Shown here piece after piece: positions 1-7,400 of a stretch of 11,342 nucleotides of DNA. The position numbers were made by a program, and so were the translations under genes. The stretch spans positions 1 to 11,342 of the forward strand of contig CAJVPJ010001217.1 of NCBI GenBank assembly GCA_910592205.1, given 5' to 3'. How positions within the stretch are numbered: the stretch's first letter is position 1; every line of letters begins with the position of its first letter. Source of the stretch: Paraglomus occultum (taxonomy: Eukaryota > Glomeromycota > Glomeromycetes > Paraglomerales > Paraglomeraceae). The notes beneath the pieces were generated by a model. It did no database searches, was not told the DNA's origin, and saw nothing but the letters and a program-made list of their open reading frames with translations.

Positions 1-157
1 CGTATCATGAAGGTTATCCGATAACAGACCCGTTGAAGTAAGTAAACCATGTCAGCTGTGGTACATACGTGTATTTACAAACTCCGCCAAGTAAGTTTAT
101 GACCGACTGAAACTTGTAACCGATGTCAAGAATGTGAATTCTCAAAGCTGCAAATGG

Positions 158-532
158 TCAAGGCTCTCCCTTTTCTGAAATGTCGAAACTTTGGCGACTC
201 TCAACACGAGCTCTCTTCCAAGCGGTCGACGCTATCTTGGCAACTTGCCTGCGTTGCACGTCAACTAGACATTCGGCTAGGATGCATCTAAAATAGGTAA
301 ATTCATCGATAATTTTTGTCCACCCGCATTGTTTAGCCATTTCGCGAGCTTCAGGGATAGTGGGTATTTGGAAGTCAAGCAACAGTTTCCCACAATAGTA
401 TATCGAGGCCATTTTTCTTGGTTTATCTTTCACTGTCTTCTCCGTAACGCGTAACGTCGAATCGTGCAAGTGCGATACATCCATTTCGTTAAGAAGGTAC
501 TTGTATTCAGGAGTAAGGTAATTCGGCTTCAT
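158..532 (-). CDS. small MATA_HMG/HMG-box-like protein, divergent from the tandem array
   Basis: The 124-residue open frame on the minus strand runs from ATG (530-532) to TGA (158-160). Its last 50 residues read like a shortened HMG box: an IIDEFTYFR segment (residues 74-82) matches the helix-1 pattern xNSFILYR of genes 1 and 4, and VAKIASTAWK (residues 97-106) matches their YISEFASKTWK, with the conserved Trp at residue 105. About 50 residues rather than the usual 65-70 are present, because the link between helices 1 and 2 is short and helix 3 is cut at RVESRQSFDISEKGEP. The N-terminal 60 residues have no recognisable domain. If real, it would act as a nuclear DNA-binding protein. It lies head-to-head with gene 1 (678 bp between starts), so the two could share a control region. 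No AATAAA is seen past the stop on its strand. It could also be a degenerate HMG relic or a chance frame. Confidence 0.5.
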   Translation of the reverse strand: MKPNYLTPEYKYLLNEMDVSHLHDSTLRVTEKTVKDKPRKMASIYYCGKLLLDFQIPTIPEAREMAKQCGWTKIIDEFTYFRCILAECLVDVQRRQVAKIASTAWKRARVESRQSFDISEKGEP

Positions 533-854
533 CGTCTTTATCTTGTGAGAAGGTTGTATGCTTGAACGAATTCATTTTATACTTTTGGAAATTTCACATA
601 GTAGCAAATATCAATCTTATCGCTTACATAATGACAGTTTAAGTTGTACGACTGCATATGACCCTAATCTGTTATTTTTGTCAATTGTACTAAAATTGTT
701 TTGGGCAAAATTGATTGTTCTCAATATGGAAGACGCAACGCAATATATTGGGCACATTCTATATGCATTGCACATATTTGGACGTACAACCCCGAACCAT
801 CGCCCCAAGTAGACAAAAAATCTAATGCATTAAGCATGAATGTAAGGCTGTTAT

Positions 855-865
855 GCATTGCAATG
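855..865. promoter_or_regulatory. upstream palindrome, gene 1 copy (GCATTGCAATG)
   Basis: Eleven bases of the 12-base perfect palindrome GCATTGCAATGC found before gene 2 (4045-4056), embedded in the shared string TATGCATTGCAATG. It lies about 346 bp before the gene 1 ATG. Its core ATTGCAAT resembles sites bound by bZIP dimers of the C/EBP type; the binding protein here is unknown. Confidence 0.4.
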
Positions 866-1094
866 GGATTGGGTGATATCTCACAATGGATTGTCAACAT
901 ACGAAAATGTATTTGATTAAAGTTTAAAAATCTCTTTACATCCTGATATGTGTGTTTTCCATATGTCCCAATCTTACTACATTCACTGTTTGTCCTGAGA
1001 TAACCATATCTATTCATTTAGAATGCATAGAGTGATGCTTTTTAATATAAATCAGCTGGTCGCATGCACACAGAAGCTCCATGTAAATACATAT

Positions 1095-1101
1095 TATAAA
1101 A
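1095..1101 (+). promoter_or_regulatory. TATA-like box of gene 1
   Basis: TATAAAA, 116 bases before the ATG, in the same general place as the TATATAAG and TATATAAAG strings of genes 2 and 3. An alternative AATATAAAT lies near 1044-1052. Confidence 0.4.
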
Positions 1102-1210
1102 ACTATCGATGCCTGTTGTTTGTCCTGCACAAAGTTAGAGTCGTTTCTCCTGCTCATAGCATCTAATAGTTAACAAACGCAAGAACAAAAAAAAGTTTTG
1201 AATATACACA

Positions 1211-1578
1211 ATGTTCATTCAAGATATTGATCCCAACCTCTGCTCTCGCTTGGTCCATCCATATCAGATCATTAACAACGGCGAAGACTTTACTTATCAT
1301 TGCGGTGCATCCAACACTTGCCATATTGGAAATGCGCTTTACTTCATCGTTTATCCCCATCAGCTAAGTCTACATTACTTCACCGGATGCGACAATGGTA
1401 GTCATATGGTACTATACGTGAAGAACGAGGAAGAATTGAGTTACATACCTACGTGCAACATGAATCCCAACCACGAAGACTTTTATATCTACGATTATAA
1501 TGGCTGTTTCAGTTACGTCCCAAGCCAATTTTTCTACTTTGTTTACCACTTTTCAAGGTATGACTTTTACAACAACAA

Positions 1579-1610
<32 letters not shown>

Positions 1611-2236
1611 ACAGTAACGGCTACGATAACGACGATGGCAACAGCAACAGTAGCGGCTACGATAACGACGATGGCAACAGCAACAGTAGCGGCTACGATA
1701 ATGACGATGGCAACAGCAACAGTAGCGGCTACGATAATGACAACGATGACAACAGCAATAGCAGCTACCAAAAAGAACAAGAATTATCTAGCCACGTTAT
1801 CGACGACACAGGTTCAAGCATCGAGCTAATAGAAAATAAAGCCGGTTTATCTAATAATTCTGCCACCCACACACAGCACTCGAGCAAAAGTGACAAGGGC
1901 GAACTCTATATTATCGGTAGAGTAATCCGGGCAGTCTATAAGAATTGTACTGTTGATCTTGGGATAAATGATGTTCGTAACATAATTAAGAAGTTGCAAA
2001 AACGTAAGAAGAAGAATAATTTCGTCAATTCGTTTATATTATATCGCGCACTCTTATCCAAAAAGCTAGAATATAAGAGAAAAGAGTTCGCGAAGGGCGA
2101 CTTTCAATGTTATATTAGCGAATTCGCAAGCAAGACCTGGAAGGGAAAAAGCAAGCCTACTGAAAAGGAGATAAAAAAGCTTGCGGCTGCAATCAACAGG
2201 TGTATAAAGCCAAAAACCTCGAATCCCCCACTTTAG
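1211..2236 (+). CDS. gene 1: two-domain protein, novel N-terminal domain plus C-terminal HMG box
   Basis: The 341-residue single-exon frame is a likely nuclear DNA-binding regulator. Residues 1-120 form the array's unrecognised domain: DPNLC (7-11), QIINNGEDF (19-27), CG-x4-CHIGNALYFIVY (31-48), SLHYFTGCDNGSH (53-65), YVKN (69-72) and an aromatic end (FFYFVYHFSRYDFY, 107-120), with Cys at 11, 31, 37, 60, 82 and 99. Residues 121-185 are Asn/Ser/Asp-rich and contain a 12-residue repeat. A basic stretch KKLQKRKKKNN (260-270) is a plausible nuclear localisation signal. An HMG box of the MATA_HMG kind follows (about 270-331): NSFILYR (273-279), ISEFASKTWKG (302-312, Trp310) and a charged last helix. 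No signal peptide or membrane segment is seen. The start is supported by the ATACACAATG context shared with genes 3 and 4. The HMG assignment rests on pattern recognition only; the N-terminal function is unknown. Confidence 0.88.
1619..1765 (+). repeat. in-frame 36-bp minisatellite in gene 1
   Basis: Three 36-bp units (1619-1654, 1655-1690, 1691-1726), nearly identical, plus a longer variant (1727-1765). Each encodes GYDNDDGNSNSS. Gene 4 has a single GYDNDDDNSNSS at the same place, so copy number has changed since the two genes split. The units keep frame and differ mainly by synonymous AAC/AAT changes, which points to recent expansion. Confidence 0.92.
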
Positions 2237-2258
2237 ATGGGTAATGGTGAATATTGTT

Positions 2259-2266
2259 TGTATATA
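2259..2266 (+). promoter_or_regulatory. PUF-type motif in the gene 1 3' UTR (TGTATATA)
   Basis: A perfect match to the UGUANAUA consensus known for Pumilio/PUF RNA-binding proteins, 22 bases after the stop codon and inside a TTGTTTGTATAT block also found after gene 2. Equivalent motifs follow genes 3 and 4. Such 8-mers are not rare in AT-rich DNA; the support comes from the matching position in all four copies. Confidence 0.4.
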
Positions 2267-2329
2267 TAAACGTAAGCAAAAAAACGGCAACTAATTTTAC
2301 ATATAAAAGTAGGAAGTTTTTACTGGTTT

Positions 2330-2335
2330 AATAAA
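2330..2335 (+). terminator. poly(A) signal of gene 1
   Basis: AATAAA 94 bases after the stop, in GGTTTAATAAAATTAT, which matches GGTAATAAAATTAT after gene 4. Confidence 0.6.
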
Positions 2336-2340
2336 ATTAT

Positions 2341-2848
2341 ATATATCTTACTTGTCTGTTATCCAGAGACTTATAAATGTCATGCACTACAAAGATTGAT
2401 GTTGACAATCATTTGGTATCTGAATTTCTGATGGGTACTACACAGCGAAAAGAAAAATTGTGTTTAATAAAAACGAACACTATGTTTCGACCAAAAACGT
2501 GGGAGTAAATGGTTATAAAATCTCTGCTATGAGCCAAATTCTACCTGCTGGTTGTTCTCCTTAAAGGAAAACGTTTCATTAAAGTGGTTGCGAACTTTCA
2601 GCGTATAGTAAGTCACTAACGATTTGAACTATATCTCATCCGATTGCCTAGGAATCGGAATAATAACTTAGTGACTTGAGATTTATTCATGAGTTGATAT
2701 GTCTCCTGTACGTACCATGGAATAAGTATCTACAAATGTAATGCCAACTGTGCATAATCGAATTTCTCACTACATAAAGATTATATATTTGATATGTTCA
2801 AAATTACAATTGCGAGATACTTTTTTTCTCATCATCATATTATTCAAA
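2341..2848. other. spacer between gene 1 and the gene 2 unit, no gene
   Basis: No credible coding frame. The stretch from about 2355 to 2460 resembles 9066-9170 upstream of gene 4 (shared AGAGA-TT-TAAATG, GCACTACAAA, ATTTCTGAT blocks), so spacer sequence was copied along with the genes. It also holds the nested inverted repeat at 2610-2677. Confidence 0.5.
2610..2677. repeat. nested inverted repeat
   Basis: Outer arms AAGTCACTAA (2610-2619) and TTAGTGACTT (2668-2677) pair perfectly over 10 bases. Inside them CCGATT (2640-2645) and AATCGG (2653-2658) pair over 6 bases around a 7-base loop. The related spacer before gene 4 keeps only parts of these arms. It may be a foldback remnant or an RNA hairpin; no protein signal overlaps it. 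Confidence 0.6.
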
Positions 2849-2915
2849 TTCGATACAGATAATGGTTGATTGCAGCAAGGAAAGCATGCCCTTTTATTTG
2901 TATATCATATAATGA

Positions 2916-2990
2916 TCATATATAGGAGAACATACGATGGTTATATATAGGAGAACATACGATGGTCATATATAGGAGAACATACGGTGT
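2916..2990 (+). repeat. three tandem 25-bp repeats
   Basis: Units 2916-2940, 2941-2965 and 2966-2990, each built on TATATAGGAGAACATACG. Unit 2 differs at one base near its start and unit 3 differs in its last bases. They lie at the edge of duplication unit A, are missing from unit B, and the region before gene 4 (about 9985-10020) has only a related single stretch. Confidence 0.93.
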
Positions 2991-4044
2991 TCACCATGTG
3001 GTTACTTTCTTGGTTCACAGAATCGGTGGAAATTTCGAATTAGGAGTTTATTCGCCGAAACGCTGATCTTATAGGGCAAAACATACTGCGGGGGCAAGCA
3101 CAACAAAATAAATCGAAGTGTTTTTCAGAACACTTTTACAAACGCATTTAATTTTTAATTGTTATCATTTTCTATAGTAACAGATAACCTTCCTTAATAA
3201 CGTTTATTTGAACACGCAATAACTCCATTATGTTATAAAGAATGCTTATATTTACCAATTAAATTGTTACTGTTCACAATCGCAATCATAAACCAACAAT
3301 ATTATGTTTTGTAACCAGTTTTTCTTAGTGTTAGTATAGTGATTTGTTTAGAAAGGAAAATCGTAACTACGTTAGTTTAATTTTATGAATTAACTACGCA
3401 ATGAAAGTTGCGTGGTTGAGCTAATAATCTGCAGTATACGAAAACTTGAACCAGGCAAAAAGTTCTGAAACAATCGATGTCCGTTATGATGCCATTTTAA
3501 GTAGCAGGGATTTGCTTATGGTGAGAGAAATAGATATAGAACAAACGTTCGAATGAACGTACTATCCGTACGAATCGTAATAAAGAGCAAGCGAAACACA
3601 ACTGAACTGTGTCTTTATTGTTTACGTCTGTAACATTCTGACTAGTTTTGGTGAGTGTCGTATCCCTCGCCCAAGTTAAATATTTTCCTCACGCTTCGCT
3701 GAGTATAAAAAATTTAACTCTCTTAAAGCTTAACGCAGACAACGTTAGTAAACAAGTAAATAGGCATTTACTTGTTTAAGTTGTGGCATGCCAAACTACC
3801 TATAAAAACGAGCTTTCGATAATCCAGTAGAAGGGCAAAGGACAAGTTGGAGTCGGAAGAAACAGAGAAAGATATTACATCCACTATAAAGTGAGAGGCA
3901 CCAACCTAAACTGTTGTTCTTCCTAAGGATCCCATGACCTGTATTCAAGGGGAAGCCACTGCACTGTAGTGATAATTGTATAATGCATTAAAGTCTGATA
4001 TGAATTGCCCCTGGTGTGTTACGTGAATAATAAACATTGGGTAT

Positions 4045-4056
4045 GCATTGCAATGC
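4045..4056. promoter_or_regulatory. upstream palindrome, gene 2 copy (GCATTGCAATGC)
   Basis: A perfect 12-base palindrome about 400 bp before the gene 2 ATG, preceded by CATTGGGTAT. The gene 3 counterpart, ATGTATTGTAAATGCGG (7008-7024), follows the same CATTGGGT but is degenerate. Conservation between genes 1 and 2, which are otherwise well diverged here, suggests a protein-binding site. Confidence 0.45.
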
Positions 4057-4359
4057 GCTTAAGTCACGTAACATGGATCGTCAATACAAATTTTGAAACG
4101 CATTAAAAAATCCTGATCTTGCATTTATCGTACGATAATCAATTCACATTACCGCATTTACCAAATCAAATTACATGAAATCGGGTTTTGCCGAAGACAC
4201 ATTGACTTATCCATTAAAATGCATTATAATAGTAGGCATATCATAATCGAATTAGGTAATAATAATAATGCTCAGCAACGTTTCATACAAAATTAATGGT
4301 AGCACATATGTAGATATTCAAATGACCGAAATAAGGTTATTGAAAATAGAAGTGTAAAA

Positions 4360-4367
4360 TATATAAG
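4360..4367 (+). promoter_or_regulatory. TATA-like box of gene 2
   Basis: TATATAAG, 97 bases before the ATG, followed by GTGAGACAAATGCAA. Gene 3 has TATATAAAGTGGACAAACGCAA at the aligned position, so the element is conserved. Confidence 0.55.
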
Positions 4368-4456
4368 TGAGACAAATGCAAAGTAGAAGACCAATTAATA
4401 TACATATACAACTAAACTAAAACTAAAAATATAGTAACAACAACTAAAGTATACAC

Positions 4457-5044
4457 ATGGTAGTTCAAACTTTTGATTTCTGTCTCCGCTCTTGCATGGT
4501 CAATGAAAGATGTATCATCAACAACGGGAAAGATTTTATTTATTATTGCGGCACATCCAACTCTTGTCGTATTGGAAATGCTCTCTACTTTATCGTTTAT
4601 TCCTTTGAGCAAAGTCTGCATTATTTCTCTGAATGCAACAATGGTAGCCATACGGTACAATGCGTGAAAAATGTTGAAGACTTGAGTTCCATAACGAACT
4701 GCAACATGCATCCCAACCACAAAGATTTTTATATCTACAGTAATAACGATGGCATGTTCTACTTTGTTTACCACTTTTCAAAGCATACCATTTATTGCAA
4801 CAGCAACAGTAACAACAACAACGACAGCAATGGCAGTGATAGTGATAATGACAGCACAATAAACAACTACGGTGACGATGACGACAACGACGACAACAAC
4901 AACAACAATAACAGCAACAATGTCTACGATATAATTAGCAGAATCAGTAACCTCAACATTGACAACATTGACAGCGTAAGCAGCAAAATCAACACTCTTC
5001 ACCATCAACAACAGCATTATCAACGGCGCCTATATCAGCAATGA
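4457..5044 (+). CDS. gene 2: N-terminal-domain-only paralogue, HMG half lost
   Basis: The 195-residue frame keeps the array's N-terminal domain: CIINNGKDFIYYCG (19-32), CRIGNALYFIVY (37-48), QSLHYFSECNNGSH (52-65), CVKN (69-72), NMHPNHKDFYIY (83-94) and FYFVYHFSK (101-109). Seven residues before the final aromatic block are missing relative to genes 1 and 4. An Asn/Asp/Ser-rich tract follows (114-156), then IISRISNLN (159-167), resembling the gene 3 repeats. The end (HHQQQHYQRRLYQQ) reads a CAA/CAG frame. The Asn/Ser frame used by the paralogues is shifted by one base and continues downstream, so the Gln tail marks a frame shift rather than the original end. The ATG sits in TATACACATGG, one base shorter than the ATACACAATG of the others, giving a weaker -3 context. 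Function unknown; it may be a box-less relative or a decaying gene. Confidence 0.7.
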   Translation: MVVQTFDFCLRSCMVNERCIINNGKDFIYYCGTSNSCRIGNALYFIVYSFEQSLHYFSECNNGSHTVQCVKNVEDLSSITNCNMHPNHKDFYIYSNNDGMFYFVYHFSKHTIYCNSNSNNNNDSNGSDSDNDSTINNYGDDDDNDDNNNNNNSNNVYDIISRISNLNIDNIDSVSSKINTLHHQQQHYQRRLYQQ

Positions 5045-5402
5045 TACCAGCAAGTACCCGATTGTGTCGCTAGGACTTCCGTGTACTTAACAACTTCAAT
5101 CTTTATGGTTCGATGGTAAACCAGCATAACTGTTTCATTCAACGATACTGGTCAACCCGCCCATCACACACAATTTTCGTAAAAATAACAAGGCTAGACT
5201 TGATATCATTAATCACAATTTTTGTGCAATCGGGGATTTTTCTGTTCGTTTTAAATTACCATCGTCAGAAAGAAATTTCTTATTAAAAAACGGCGAAGAC
5301 GGGATAGCGTATCAATTTACCGCATATACGAAGGTTAAAGCTTGTTTTTTTCCCTTAACGAATACGACGCCTTTCTACTTCCGGCGCAACGGAGAAAAAT
5401 AA
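5045..5402 (+). pseudogene. decayed C-terminal half of gene 2
   Basis: One base out of frame with gene 2, the frame with codons starting at positions divisible by three is open from about 4980 to 5402 apart from two TAA stops (5088-5090 and 5127-5129). Downstream of them it encodes NPPITH, then NNKARLDII, aligning with NPATHTQ and GKGELYII of gene 4. At DNA level, CACACACA...AAAAAT-x-ACAAGG is shared with gene 4. YQFTAYTKV (about 5310-5336) sits where helix 1 of the HMG box (NSFILYR) is expected, and the frame ends at GEK with no helix 2-3 or conserved Trp. So the box is truncated as well as out of frame. A hidden intron joining it to gene 2 was considered; GTAAGC at 4976 is a possible donor, but no convincing acceptor in frame was found. 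Confidence 0.6.
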
Positions 5403-5465
5403 ATGTGTATATAAAAGAGCAGCAAATTTATTTTACTGTCGTAAAATTGGGAACGGTTGATTGTT

Positions 5466-5473
5466 TGTATATG
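5466..5473 (+). promoter_or_regulatory. PUF-like motif after gene 2 (TGTATATG)
   Basis: It lies in TTGTTTGTATAT, identical to the block in the gene 1 3' UTR, and 13 bases before the AATAAA. The last base differs from the strict UGUANAUA consensus. Confidence 0.3.
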
Positions 5474-5485
5474 CGCTTTAAAAAG

Positions 5486-5491
5486 AATAAA
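5486..5491 (+). terminator. poly(A) signal of gene 2
   Basis: AATAAA in GCTTTAAAAAGAATAAAAAAA, aligned with GCTTTAAATAAAAAAA after gene 3. It is about 440 bases past the present stop codon but only about 85 past the end of the decayed C-terminal frame, which fits an originally longer protein. Confidence 0.5.
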
Positions 5492-7324
5492 AAAAATTTT
5501 TTCTAGGACAATTCAGGGAATAGCACTCTACGAGGTTATAATTGACTACTCGGTAACTTCTATTATGCTGTCAGACCCAAAACACAAACGTGATAGCACT
5601 ATATCTGACTTTGCTAAGTAGTTTGTGAACAAACTCGATAGAATAGCGGACATCCAACTTAGTTATGTCGAATAATTGCTTAGAGATCATAAATATAAAT
5701 AATAACTAAAAAAATTTTTTTTGGCCAGGGAGTGGTTTGATACACATGAGACAAATTTTGATTGTAGACATTTATTTCATGAATAAGTTGCAGATACTAA
5801 TTAAACGTGAACTGTACGCAGTAGTATCTACATATAAAGCCAGACAGTTGATAAATAATGGACGTTAATGTCTTTCCGTCGTAGACTTTATTCGACACTG
5901 ATTGACTGTAGCAAGAGCATGTTATTATTAGTATGAATTAATTCACAGACTTTGTCGAAATATTTAATTAGGAGTTTTTTTTCCAAAACGCTGCTTTTAT
6001 AGGTAGAACATACTGTGATGCAAGCAAACAAAATAAATCAAGGTGGTTTCCAGAAACACTTTTACAAACGCGTTTAATTTTAACTGTTTTTATTCTTGGT
6101 TTTTTGAAAGTGTTTTCAAAGTAATTGTAAACGCAGCCTTCTATGGTAACAGACAAGTTTCCTTAGTATTATCTATTTTGAACATGTAATGACTCCATTA
6201 TGTTATAAATAGTGCTTATATTTACCAACTAAATTGTTTCTGTTCACAATCTCGATCATAAAACTAGCATTCAACAATATTACATTTTGCAATCCATCTT
6301 CCTAATGACACTGCTCAGAGAAGGAAAATCGTCAATGTAAGGCCAACGGATGGCCGTTAGTTTAATTGTATGAATTAATTACGCAATAAAGTTGCTAGTT
6401 TGATGTGGATGAGTTAATAATCTGCAGTATACGAATGGTTGAACCGGACAACGTTCTGAAACAATCGATGTCCGTTATGATACCATTTTAAATAGCAGAG
6501 ATTGCTTATGGGAGAAAGTGAAGAAAAAGTAGATATGGAACGAACGTTCTAATGATCGTACTATCCGTATGAATCGTAATAAAAAGCAATTAAACCACAT
6601 TGTGTCTTTATTGGTGAGTGTCATATTCTCGCCCAAGTTAAATGTTTTCCTCACACTTCGCCGAGTAAAATTTAATCAGAACGTTCAACTCTTGATAACT
6701 TTAACGCAAACGGCGTTAGCATTAAAAGTAGATAAACATTTACCTGTTTAAGTTAGGTATGCTATAATTTATAAAACAACTCGAATTCACATAAAAGAAG
6801 AGCTGTCGATAAATTCGGATGGACCAACAAAGAACAAGTTAATTTCTGAAAACAGATCAGAAAGCGAAAAGCATTACGTTTACTATAAAAAAATGAGAGG
6901 CATCAGCTTAGACCCCAAGGATTCATGACTCGCACGTTCTCGTGGAATTATAATGCATTAAAGATAAATTGCCCCTGGCGTGTTACCTGAATAAGACATT
7001 GGGTGCAATGTATTGTAAATGCGGTCAAGTGCACGCAATGTATCGAAATGCATTAAAAATGTCCATTTACCATTCTGATCTTGCACTTGTCGTTTTCGAT
7101 AATCAATTCACGCCCCGTACTGCATTTACTGGATCAAATTACGTTGGATCGGATTTCCCCGAAAACGCGTACGATAACAATCACTATCCATTAAAATATC
7201 GTAGTCGAATTAGGTAAACAAGAGTGATATCCTTCAGTAGTTTTAATACATTAAATGGTAAACACATATACAGAAGCTCGAATAACCGAGACGACGTTAT
7301 CGTAAATAGGATGCATTGTACAAA

Positions 7325-7333
7325 TATATAAAG
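7325..7333 (+). promoter_or_regulatory. TATA-like box of gene 3
   Basis: TATATAAAG, 76 bases before the ATG, aligned with TATATAAG of gene 2. The upstream DNA (7081-7215) is conserved with 4121-4258: GATAATCAATTCAC, GATCAAATTACG and CGAATTAGGTAA blocks. Confidence 0.55.
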
Positions 7334-7400
7334 TGGACAAACGCAAGCAGAAAACAAATTCAGGAAGAAAAACAACAACAAAAAAGCAAATAGATACACA

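Larger units (their letters stand above)
533..1210. promoter_or_regulatory. divergent intergenic region upstream of gene 1
   Basis: No convincing gene; short open frames here overlap on both strands and are not conserved in the homologous upstream regions. From about 640 onward it resembles the upstream regions of genes 2 and 3 (shared GTTTAAGTTGT, TGCATTAA, and CATTGCAATG blocks), so it is the gene 1 version of the array's control region. It contains the palindrome GCATTGCAATG (855-865) and a TATA-like TATAAAA (1095-1101), 116 bases before the gene 1 ATG. The start context AATATACACAATG recurs in gene 4 and, as GATACACAATG, in gene 3. Confidence 0.55.
2849..5765 (+). repeat. tandem duplication unit A (carries gene 2)
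   Basis: The first copy of a unit of about 2.9 kb, matched by about 5891-8690. It has three parts: a conserved non-coding upstream section of about 1.4 kb (3041-4456), gene 2 with its decayed tail, and a 3' section ending in GGCCAGGGAGTGGTTTGATAC. The upstream section shares long blocks with unit B, for example a 29-base identical run at 3462-3490 and 6452-6480, AACTCCATTATGTTATAA, and TGCTTATATTTACCAA. Indels between copies are not multiples of three, so the upstream section is non-coding. Edges are approximate. Confidence 0.8.

Noticed and set aside
558-1017. Four overlapping frames of 63-98 residues on both strands between the divergent genes
   Set aside because: They conflict with each other, have odd composition, and are not kept in the homologous regions upstream of genes 2 and 3.
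1553-1829. Long Val/Ala-rich and Thr-rich open frames on both strands over the gene 1 repeat tract (and similar ones in genes 2-4)
   Set aside because: They are other-frame readings of the AAC/GAC/AGC codon repeats of the real genes, with no domain or start context of their own.
4976-5192. A possible intron in gene 2 (GTAAGC donor at 4976, AG at 5054 or 5192) that would rescue the C-terminal frame
   Set aside because: Both acceptors fit the frame but lack a pyrimidine tract or good branch site, the AG at 5192 gives an intron of 217 bases, and gene 3 has no matching donor. Truncation is simpler, though RNA data could overturn this.
6569-6751. A 60-residue frame in the unit B upstream region
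   Set aside because: The matching region of unit A (3570-3760) has out-of-frame indels and stops, so it is not a conserved gene.
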